This document shows, in pieces, positions 24,301-34,900 of a DNA stretch of 64,000 nucleotides. Location: contig NC_092569.1 of assembly GCF_037975245.1 (NCBI RefSeq), forward strand, positions 35,068,668 through 35,132,667, given 5' to 3'. Source of the DNA: Apostichopus japonicus (taxonomy: Eukaryota; Echinodermata; Holothuroidea; Aspidochirotida; Stichopodidae). Each line of letters starts with the position of its first letter. Position 1 is the stretch's first letter. The translations under genes and the position numbers were made by a program. The notes beneath the pieces were generated by a model that was not told where the DNA came from, made no database searches, and worked only from the letters and a program-made list of their open reading frames with translations.

Positions 24301-24540
24301 TGAAGATTTATAGATGTGAGTGCCACCCCCCCCCCCTACTTCGCGCCCGCCGAAGCTTCATACTATCCCCATTTAACTATGACTATCTAACTCGAAATCA
24401 TTTGTGATTCCTAATTATTAATTTTCCACAAAAAAATTAAACATCTCCCAAATTTAGCGATAGTACCTCTGTTTTCAACATTGCGTTATTTTAAGTTGTC
24501 TATGTACATGAGATTAACAACACCATGTGCAATCACAGAA
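21400..24540. other. Unassigned repeat-rich region
   Basis: Holds CAGGGCCGTAGCCTG near 22645, which resembles hAT-type terminal repeats, several C and G runs, and a 115-codon open stretch (23828-24175, +) with no recognised domain. Words around GTTCCATAAAAC near 23790 and 23915 recur, and appear inverted near 23490. No gene supported. Confidence 0.3.
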
Positions 24541-24594
24541 TACTTTGTCATCAGTTGACATGGCCGGTATTAGATGATTTATTTACGGATGCTG

Positions 24595-24595
<1 letters not shown>

Positions 24596-24629
<34 letters not shown>
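24596..24629. repeat. (TA)n microsatellite, left of SINE segment
   Basis: 34 bp of TA. With 24971-25021 it corresponds to a single (TA)n at 51909-51950 in the other copy. Confidence 0.9.
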
Positions 24630-24632
<3 letters not shown>

Positions 24633-24969
24633 GAAAATCGTAATGAGTTGGAAAATCAAGAACAGTGAAAAAACTTTCAGCCTCCACCGGGATTCGAACC
24701 ACGGGCCTCCCGCTCTGTACGCGGACACCCTAACCACTAGGCTATGGACGCTGATTGTATGTCCAGAGGTTCGAAACCGGTAAGGAAGATCGTAATTCCA
24801 CTGTAGGCGTTTGTCACCTGTATCGAACAATACTAGTTCTGTTTTTGGTGACATATTTTGCCTTACTCTAGAGATCAAACATGATGCTAACCAACTCGAA
24901 AATCATTTGTGATTCCTAAAGCCGGATCTCGAAAGAGATACTTTGAACAGACTTTATGTTAATGCAATG

Positions 24970-24970
<1 letters not shown>
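24630..24970 (-). mobile_element. SINE-bearing insertion within (TA)n, absent from the other copy
   Basis: The duplicated copy has one uninterrupted (TA)n tract where this copy has (TA)n, about 340 bp including the tRNA-like head, then (TA)n again. Insertion into TA repeats after duplication is the simplest reading. Confidence 0.65.
24680..24751 (-). tRNA. tRNA-derived SINE head / tRNA pseudogene
   Basis: The minus strand gives a 72-nt tRNA-like sequence. Box A is TAGCCTAGTGGTTAGG and box B is GGTTCGAATCC. The acceptor arms GCGTCCA and TGGAGGC pair at six of seven positions, and a five-pair anticodon stem encloses GTACAGA. The T stem has two mismatches. A T6 tract follows downstream on the minus strand. 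A working tRNA is unlikely; a SINE head is more probable. The minus-strand frame across it (SLVVRVSAYRAGGPWFESR) is a well-known spurious translation of such elements. Confidence 0.7.

Positions 24971-25021
<51 letters not shown>
24971..25021. repeat. (TA)n microsatellite, right of SINE segment
   Basis: About 50 bp of TA. Confidence 0.9.
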
Positions 25022-25023
<2 letters not shown>

Positions 25024-25553
25024 GTTACCCTATGTTTTGTGATTAGTTCGACGGCAAGCCTGATAATGACTTCATATAAATATGTAAGTATTTGAAATAT
25101 GTGTGCATATGTCCTAGAAACCAAGAATCGTTAAGAATCCACTGGCAATTGTCCATTTCCAACCAACTATTAATACTTGGGGGGGGGCGGTTGGGAGGGT
25201 GAGGGCTGATCTACGATGGATGCCACAAATTAAGGAAAACTGCACAAGTTTACTTTGTTTTATTCCTTTATTCTTTTGTGAGACTCATGCAATAATCAAT
25301 TTTCAAACTATCAAACAACAGTACGCTGGTTAATATTAATAATTTGACATCAATTTCAATTAATATCTCCTCACTCCCTTAGAAATTAACTATTTAGTCG
25401 AATCGTCCCGTTTGTAATTTTTGTTGCTTTTCTTCTTCTTTCTTGCCTATGGCACGTCCAGCTATCCGATTCTCGAAGATCTGTATGGATATTTTCTTAT
25501 TTCTAAGTAAAAACTTTTTTTTTGGACAGTGTGTTATTTATACAGTGTTTTGT

Positions 25554-25912
25554 CTACACAGGCCGTATTTTCATATCTGTGTATTGCAGGCTGCATCCGT
25601 AACCATTCAAACTATAACTTTCCCAGTACATGTGCGTTCCTCGAGTAGAGCCGTCGTAGTCTCCGTTCAGGTGAGAATAAGCGCAACTAGCGCAGCTGTC
25701 GCTGCCAACGGGAAAATAATAACAATATTAACTATAGTTGGGACAGTCAGACCGACAATAAGAAGCAGAATAATAACGTCTACAGTCCCATTGATCATAG
25801 AACCACCAGGCTCCTCGGTGTCTCTCAGCGCAGCGGTAGCTGCTCCATCCATCGTTGTCCCGGTCTTTTGTACTGAACGGTTTATTGTTGCTACCAGACA
25901 TACTATCATAAC
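25554..25912 (-). CDS. Gene B1 exon 8 (second FReD, last part) with in-frame TAA
   Basis: Acceptor TTGCAG. Encodes [10 protein letters not shown] and [10 protein letters not shown], then an unusual Tyr/Cys-rich insert, TAA at 25728-25730, and in the same frame [17 protein letters not shown] and [10 protein letters not shown] followed by TAG. Both parts are needed for a normal FReD fold. Confidence 0.85.
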
Positions 25913-28900
25913 CTGCAACAAACAAGAAAGAGTAAATAAACCGGTCATTTTATATACTTTGAACGAATCCAATGTCGGATGCTAGATAGAGGGCAGTGCG
26001 TTTTTGTCCTACCAACATGAAAACGTCAGTTCCGGGAATGTTTTGTTTTTTGTGTTCAATATTCACGATACATAAGGTGGTATTTTGTCTTTGTAATGGC
26101 GTTTTTATATATTTTTGTTGTTGTTCCGTTTGAAATACAGCACCACAACAGGAGTAGAATACAGATGGGGAAACCACTTTAACCAAATACTAGGTTTGGG
26201 TTACTAGAGTCGCTAATATCGCTCTTTATTAATATTTATTCTTCCGCAAGTATTTACAATACTATTCATTCATTTCATTATTTGATTGTTATTTCTAAGT
26301 TCACAACTGATTAGTTTCCTACTCTGTCAAAACTGTTGTAAATTTCTTGTTTGTTGAATAATATCACCCTGTTCTACTGTTTACAGGGTATGCAGGGTGT
26401 TATAGTCATCGATTGGTCAATTCTTTAACCTATATCTATAACACTGTGTAAGTTTTGTATCTTTCAACCTGAGCTCATACGTCGGACTATAAACGTAGAT
26501 TGAAATTAAACTATACACAAATCATGAAATCAATACTTTTAAATGAAGAATAGAACCGACATTGTATGAACGGAATTTACTATTAATGTAGTAGCTAATA
26601 TTCTAGGTTTCGACAAAGTAACCAAAATTCGATGTATTTACACTTATGAAAATCTTGAATGATATTGATTATCGTCTTTTTATTATTTAGTTCTTATCGA
26701 CATGTACTTCTAGTCTCGTACGTATAACTTCTTTGAACAGACTGATTGATCGATTAAAATTTATCGAATCTATACAGACGAATATTTCAAATAAATAATT
26801 TCTGATTCATCTATTTCAATGTTCTATGCATGATAAACCCTAGATGACTTTTCACATAACATGATTAAATTTAAATAGCGCCTCAAAGTTTTCACATATG
26901 AGAATCATCGAATATACTTACCACTTAAAGTCACACTATACAGTAACGAGAAGGCACACGTGGCATGCTTCCAGGTACTACTAATATGATATTAACCCCT
27001 TTGTAAGTTTGAAGTGATGCGAGTTTGGTAGACAACAGCGAGCGGCAAGGCAACAGACTTTTACGATAATTTTCAGAATACTCGTTTAGGTTGGGATGAT
27101 AGTGATGTTGAGATTTACTTTCTCTGTGTCAGAAATACATGGACACTGGCTAGTATTATAATATCTACTGCCATAGTTTTATATATTGTTAGGTGCTTGT
27201 TACGTGCAAACACGGCCAAGAGACTTGTGTTGCCAATGGAAAGCCGATCTTATCGTCTGCTTCTTATGTCTGTACACATTGTATACAGTCCTGAAACCTA
27301 CGTGCGTTCCAGCTGTAGTTCAAACGCGTGAAAGAAAATAGCAATGTTTGGAATTGAAAATTGCTGTGAACCTTGAACTTATATATCATTTAGCCAGGAA
27401 TGCGGTAGCTATGAGATCAGGACATTAGTTGTTGCAGAATAAACATTGAAGGAGTACTACAATAATTCATTCTATACGGGAGCACGTCACATGATCCTCC
27501 TTGGTTGACATGTTTTTTTTTTTTTTTTTTTTTTTTTTTTTGGGGGGGGGGGGTCTTCGCGCGTCTCCTAACTGACGTGATCGGCCCAGATTTAAGTATG
27601 CGTCAATGATTAGAACCATCAATTACTCACCTGTATTTCCCCTGTGTGATCCAACTGATAGTCGATACTTGTCTGCTTCGTGATGAATGCTAAAAGTCGA
27701 ATAGACGGCGTATTTTGATGATGAGCCGGAGTCCCTTAGATCAATTCGAAGCTGGTAAGTTTTCTGGTTGGTCATAGAGTGGATATATTTATTACCTAGC
27801 CAGTGGTCATGATTTTTATTACCGAAACCGTTCTTGTAGTCCGACCAACCACTATAAAAGTCAACGTAGGCACTCGATCGTCGCTGGAAAACCTATGAAA
27901 AAAAAGAAAAAAAAGTGAATCCAGCTATGAAATCTAGTTATCCGTAAGAGCATAACATCCAACGCCGTTAGATAGTTAACAAAGATATGGATACTGTGAG
28001 AGGGAGATTATTTGCAAAAGTGTTTTGTTTCTTGATTTTGGTTCTTCCTTAAATGGTCAAGTTCATCTCCACGAGATCTGCAGTGCATCATTTTGAGTAA
28101 AGTAAAGTATAATGTTAGGAAGTTAAGAATTTAAATCCTAAAATGTTTGTGTAACTCACCGTCCATCCTCCTCCGTTACTTTCCATCTCACAGTAAACCT
28201 GAATGCCGCTTGGCCAACCATCAGGGTAAATGGTGTAAACTCCATCACTGCGTGTACCGGAAACATAAAGATCGTAGCAATCTTTTGGGAGGCTTGTGCA
28301 CGTCACTCCGTCCCCTTCGTAGTTTGTATTGCAGTAACATTTACGGACACCACTCTTCGTAGCACAGGTTGCGTGACTACTACACTGGTAACTCTCATCT
28401 ACAAGCCGGTTGTTCCTACAAGTTGATTTCCGTGTACATCTTGAATTGATGTAAAAGTGGCCCTCCTAATTTAAGATATACAGCAAAAAGAAAATTTACA
28501 ACTAAAATGAATAATGAATTTGCGGTTGTCACAGTGAAATGTACAGGATTTCAACGGTAGGTGGCCAATGATAAATCCCCTCGAATGATCTAGGAATAGG
28601 TATGACCTTTATGAAAGTTTTATAAAGTGTTTGAAGCCAACTCCGATGTAGGGAGCGAAGAGATCCGCCTTTATAAAAAGTGGCTGCAAATATTGCATTC
28701 AACGGCTTATTGCGACTATATATCAGGCCTACAAATAATTCTAACCGCAAGACTGTGAAAAAAAAAAGTATCTATGGATGTTTGTGTCAGGCGTATGAGT
28801 GGATGCACACTTGTAGGGAGTGGCCTCGTGATTCCCGACTAAACGTAATAGTTCCCTCGACTGACAGTTTTGACTGATCTGGAGACCCCCCAAAAAATGG

Positions 28901-31900
28901 GTAAACGGCCCCTCCCCAACCAGGATGCACGCCACTCGATTATCTGTAAATGTAATGTTTTTATCGACAAGTGGTCTTTGAAGCCAACTCCGATGTAGGG
29001 GTCCACGGGGTTTGACATGAAAAGGTAGCATGTTGCATTTTTTGTCAAATGTTGCATTAAAACGGCCTATCGCGACTATACATTAGGCCAACAATTGGTT
29101 CTCACCATAAAACTATCGTTAGTAGTATCCGTGCATTTTTGTGTGTCAGGTTTATAAGGGAATGACATCTGTAGGAGTAGTCTTGTGCTTCCTGACTAAA
29201 TGTAAGTAAAATATTTGCTTCTTATTATGTGAAAAAGTCATTAAGAGCAAAGCACTTAAAATGAAAGAACCGTACTGACCATTAGTACACCTCCTTTGTC
29301 AGCAACGAAGCAGTTGCATTGGTTGAGAGGGATGCATTGTCCTTGCTGTCTCATATAATCACCGACACAAACACATTGCTCTGATTTTGCGCGAGAGGTA
29401 GCTGAGTTGCAAGTATTAGGTTCGTCACAAGTCCTCTCACAGGTCTCATCGCTAAATATCTCATTGGCTGGACACCATTCAGGGATTGTTTCTAGAGAAC
29501 AGGAAAGAAAAAGAACTGAAAATAATAGTAACCTGGTACAGTCACGACAAATATGACATGTGGCATAGAAAAGTCTGTCTTCCTTACTTAAATACGTAAT
29601 TGTCAGAAGGTTAAAGGAAAGGAACATACACTCAGAAGCTGCTCGAATAAATGTAGAACATTTTAAATAGGTAGTAGCTGTCCCTAGTCACATTAATGTT
29701 ACTATTTATTCTGATAACGAGATAAAATACACCATCATTTGTTGTGCAGTTAGTCTGAAACCAGGTAGTCATGGCTTGTTTCTGTTTCCGAGTTCTCTCG
29801 GTGTAAGTATACTGCTTTCTGACAACAATGATAATTACTAACAACATTAAATTTCTTTTCGTTGGTTGTTCTGATCAAACTGGGAGATGAACCTGGTATA
29901 ATTGTAAACGTTCTGTTGTACTAACGTTAGGAACGGTTCCTAGTTCAGAGCCACGGTTGGTTTGAGTACGAAGCAGTCTTGTAGTGAGTGCGTAATCACA
30001 CCGTTTGGCTAATGGAGGCATTTTGGAATTATAGTATGGACACTGATGCAAGATTAAGTGTTTAAACTCGCACTAAAAGCTTTTACTTGCACTCATATCA
30101 TATCATATTGTAATTGCTACGATATGTCTTGTAGCGCCGTTGTACTAGCTGATATACTATATGTATACTCGTACTATAAATATTGTAGCAGTTTCTTCAA
30201 AACATATTTGACATGTCAAATTTACTTCCAAAAGATATCTTCGTTTTCAGATTAAACTTTTCATATTCTGCACGTTAACGTTTGACATTAATGAATGATC
30301 ACGATTTTTTTTATTTTTCTCTGCTTTATATTTAATAATAATCTAAAAGACACTTACCGTCTGATCTTTCGAATGTTCCTAAACTAGATATATAATAATC
30401 CCCCGATTCATCTGAGATACGAAACTCATCGTATGTTACATGGTAAGTTTCTCCAGCAACGTTCTCAAAGTCCATTCGCAGTTGGTATCGCTTTTGATTT
30501 GTTAAGACGGCAATTTTCTCATTTCCGATCCAAAACTCACTCCCTAGAAAGCCAAAGCCATTTCTAAAGTCTTTCCAACTTCTACTAAAATTTACAGAAT
30601 CCGATCCTCGTCGCTGTAATACCTTCAAAGAATATCAAAGAAATTAAGCGCTAACTAGGACGTGATTGAATTATTATTATTTGTTCCCTACTGCAATGCG
30701 ATTTGTTGCTAACAGCTATAACACACATATTTTAACTTATATTTCTAACATCAGTTTGTAGTTTGAGCTAGATGTTTGCAGTTCCCTTGGAAGAAGAACT
30801 ACACTGTACCTAAGTACAATCTGGTGCTTAAATTCCACAATATTAAAATAATTGATTCAAACTTTCGTTTCGATAAAAAAGCGAGATTCTATTTGAAATA
30901 ATGACTTTGTATTACATCGCTATATATTGCTGCAATCAGAATCTGAAGGAAATTTGTACAAAACTATTTAAAGTTGAAAAGAAGACATCAAGTAATCAGC
31001 CATACCGTCCATCCACCAGTATCAAGATCATTGTTACAGTAAGCCTCAAACGGTTCCGGATGGCCATCTGGTTTAATAAGATACACTCCAGATGTATTGT
31101 GGGTAGAGTAACATGCATTCGATACTTCTTTGCAATCTCTCGGATACGCAGGTTGTTGAAAAACAAAGTATGAAGAACCTGGATGGAAAATAAAACAAGG
31201 TTAACATTTTATTGAGACTGAAAAATAATTTCAGCTAACGAAAATATCGCCTAAGATGCTTTATCTCAATTGCCTCTCTCCACCCAGGGGTTAATGGGTA
31301 CATGTAAGGTAACTTGTCATTGGGCGCAGTATATAACTGCAGCCGTCTGGAGGGATTGTCTCTGGGACAGGTTATTATTGAACAGGGGTAATATAACGTC
31401 TGTAAAGCTCTTTGAAACTTATCGCTGTTTAAAAGCGCTATATGAACCGAATGTTATTAACTTTATTATTTTTACGATAAGACTTTTTAGCTAATTGTAA
31501 GAGAACTGGTTTCGTTACTAAGCGAGTTAAGGCAATGCATCAGTTTAAATATCAACTATTACTCAACTACCATATAGTCGAATATATCACGACTAAAGTT
31601 AAATGAAGTAATCGTTATTGAATTCTCAGATGTAACTGATTTGAAGCATTATATGTGATTAGTTTTCAGCCTGCAATGGAAATTCAAAGACCAAGTAACT
31701 TGATTTCTTTTTAGCCAAGCTTCCGTAGTTATCAATCATATCTAAGTGAGATCAAAAGACTCACGAAAACAGGAAAATCCCTTTTGTTTAAAGTACCTGA
31801 GAAAATATCGTAGGATATAAAAAGATCGAAAGTATACTACTCAGAGGAAATCAACCACAAAATAGATATTGGGAAAAAGTAACACGATTGAAAAACAAAA

Positions 31901-34900
31901 CGTCAAGAGCGACCATTAAAAAGCTAACATTTCCAGCCATTCAAGTTGTCCAACTGAGGTGTTAACGTTTACATTACATAAGTCATATACCTTACAGAGG
32001 TTACTTCTTATAATAAGAAAAATCATATGATATAAATAATACACCTACCTGAAGATCTTCCCTCGGCACTGACGATTATCTGTGTAATAAAAGAAATTTA
32101 CTGAATACATTACAAGACATACAGAGTATTGCAGTCAACATAAAGCAGGATCAGATTAAATCTAATGTTAATAAAACCAGTTTGAGGGAAAGAAAGAACC
32201 TTTCGTAAACTGGTCTAAAATATGTTAGTTTAAGAGTAAAGTCGATTTATACTTTGATAAAGTTTCCGGATAACCACTTACAATGATGTTTTTCTTTTGT
32301 CTATATTCCATATCTGATTAACAGGTCAATGATCACTTACAGAGTACAACTTTCTTCCAGGAAACATTAGATCATTGATATTTTTCCGGTTTTCAGCTAC
32401 TCGGGCACATGATACGTAAGTTCACGTAAAGAACAAAGGCAATAGCCGGCTGCTTCCTTAAACAGCTTTGTTGCTTAATGCAGACAGATGTTCTTTGTTC
32501 AAGTTATATTTTGACATTATAACATTTCAAACATGGGTTGTAACACATTTGTGTTTAACAGTCCTTAATAACACGTAGGGATCATTAACATCGCCCCAGC
32601 TATTCTTGTTGGACGAAGATTACCGTGTCTTGATACTTACCGTGCACAATGAAACTCTGAGTTTTTAATGGTGTCATTTTACTTGTAAGGTAAGTTCATA
32701 GCCATAGATTTGTATATCTTGCTAACTAAACAATTGTAGCAGCGCTACAGAAGCTCAGCTAAGCTTCTATTTGAAATCATTATGTCTAGTGTTGTGCTGA
32801 TATCGCCAATATCGGACTTGGCCGATATCAGATTTTTTCAATCTCAAAATCGGCCCCATACCGTTACCGATATTTTTCAACAGCCAGTATGAATGTCAAA
32901 TCGCACTTTAAGTCATATTTTAATACATAAAGAATCAGAATTATCATCGGCTATCGTAAAATATTATATTGCACAGCACACAAACAGTAACCACTTGATA
33001 ATTCCTTTGTGCCTATTCTATAACATTAGCCCTAACCTCTTTTTAACTGAATGATCATAGTCCCCAACAAGATGATATGCAAGAAACTATATGTGCTAGC
33101 ATTTTGTTCTTGGAACAACACAAGTCCATTTTTCCTGTTACTTCTGTTGAACGGTTCGTTACTCTGTTTGACCCACTTCGTTCAAAACTTAAGCTACAAG
33201 TCTTATACAAATTGTTGTCACATAGAGCCCCGTCATTCTTAGCAAAGAATGTTAAAAGATGACGACAAGTTATGAATAAAACTGACTTCATATAGAAAAG
33301 ACATTAGCGTATCCTGGCTAAGAACTTTTACTACTCTTAGTGATTAACAGAACCAAAACCACGACATTTTCTTTATTTTTTTTTAACTTCCTTAAAAAAT
33401 ATATCCTACCATTTGCCGGTTATACTGACAACTAAGCCTATCCAATATTAGCAAGTGCCCCGTCCTTGAATTATTCGACAAATTGTTTCAAACAAAATTC
33501 TCAAAATACAATCTTTTCAACAGTCATTTATGTTTTAACAAAATGCATCCATGATACTCATTGCAGCTTTTTAAAAGATACACAATTTTTGGAATGATTC
33601 AGTAGGGTTGTCCACGTGTTATAAATGTTATTCTCAGCTGAGGACACAGAAGCACTGTGCAAGTTAGTGTGATAAGCTACCAGCGACGTAGCCAGGAATT
33701 TGAAAGGGGGGAGCACTTTTTGCGATTGATATGTATTTTCAAAATTGTAGGCACGACTATCTGAGCGGAGCGCCACCATTGGTTGGCGCGGAGCGTACAA
33801 GAAAATTTTTGGTTTTACAAACCCCTCAGATGGCCGGAAACGGCCCTTCCCGAGTGTTCATTCTGGTTCCCTGGCCTCTTGCTAAACTTGAGACACCTCA
33901 CACAATATCACTTTTAAACCCACAATACAAACGAGTAAAAATAGTACGTAATTCAATACTACATAATGTCACTTAAAATCAGCAAGGTACATGTACAGAG
34001 TAGTCTTACTTTTCAACTTCTGATACTTGTAGATACAAAGATAGGCCAGAAATGTCTTTGATACAACTATAGCCAGCAGTTGTCTTTGATACAACTGTAG
34101 CTAGTAAATGTTTAAGTTAGCCCAATAAGAGAAGGCGAGAGCTATCCAACGATTGCCATCTGATACAAATTTCTCAACTGTTTTCTCAACTGAAATATTA
34201 TCTGCGTAAACGGGTTCTTAACTACATGTTAAAAAACTGACAAGATCGGATCCTAGTCTTTTCCGGCGCGATAGAAATGACAGCCTAGATGACAGAAGAA
34301 TAGGTCACCTAATTTAGCCATATTCTTGCTACGTTCATTTCAATAGTTTTTCCTGTCTATAGACTCTTAAACTCGTCCAGCAAGCTTATCGATTTGAATT
34401 ATGGGTGTTTAAAAAAAAAGATAACTTGGCCAACATAATGTAGGCCCGGGCCTACAGTGCTATATACTGGCTACGCCCCTGATCATATGATATCATTATC
34501 TGCAGATTTTGTTTCCTGTTTGAATTCTTTTACATGTTCTTTTACATAATATATCAGAAAGACAAACATAGTGCTTTTTTACAATTTTTCCAGTAGGATG
34601 ATTCTTGTTTATTGTCCAATGTCTGGACTTTAATAAATTTGACGAACTTAACTGATGGACAATATAAACTTTCATATTTTGTAATATAGCCAGATATGCA
34701 GTGGCCTAAAAACAAATATCGTTATCGCAGTGTATTAGCAGTGTAATACTTATTATAGGAAGTGCGTATCACGTACGATTGCTAGCTTAGCTTCATAACA
34801 TGCTGTTCGTGCAACAACTTAGGACGACTCATAGAACGAACGTTGTCGACGTCGTTGTGCATACAGTTCATGACATTCCATAGAGTGCGGTTAGGTAGGC

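Larger units (their letters stand above)
24388..24914. repeat. Short direct repeat about 500 bp apart
   Basis: ATCATTTGTGATTCCTAA with preceding AACTCGAAA occurs near 24388 and again near 24891. Confidence 0.6.

Noticed and set aside
24579-24878. 99-codon minus-strand frame containing SLVVRVSAYRAGG
   Set aside because: It is the translated tRNA-like SINE head, a common false protein.
25690-25740. Tiny intron removing the TAA of B1 exon 8
   Set aside because: The only GT...AG pair close by spans about 24 nt, too short to splice, and the TATAG site as acceptor puts the rest in the wrong frame.
25667-25972. Hydrophobic 101-codon frame on the minus strand, with a counterpart at 52557-52877
   Set aside because: A different frame of the FReD last exon; the FReD frame explains the conservation.
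31270-31494. 74-codon frame, repeated at 58821-59042
   Set aside because: Overlaps a dispersed repeat tail; conservation is due to the segmental duplication.
33731-33976. 81-codon plus-strand frame, also present at 61245-61490
   Set aside because: Lies wholly inside the hAT-like element; no transposase motif and no host signal. Conserved only because the segment was duplicated.
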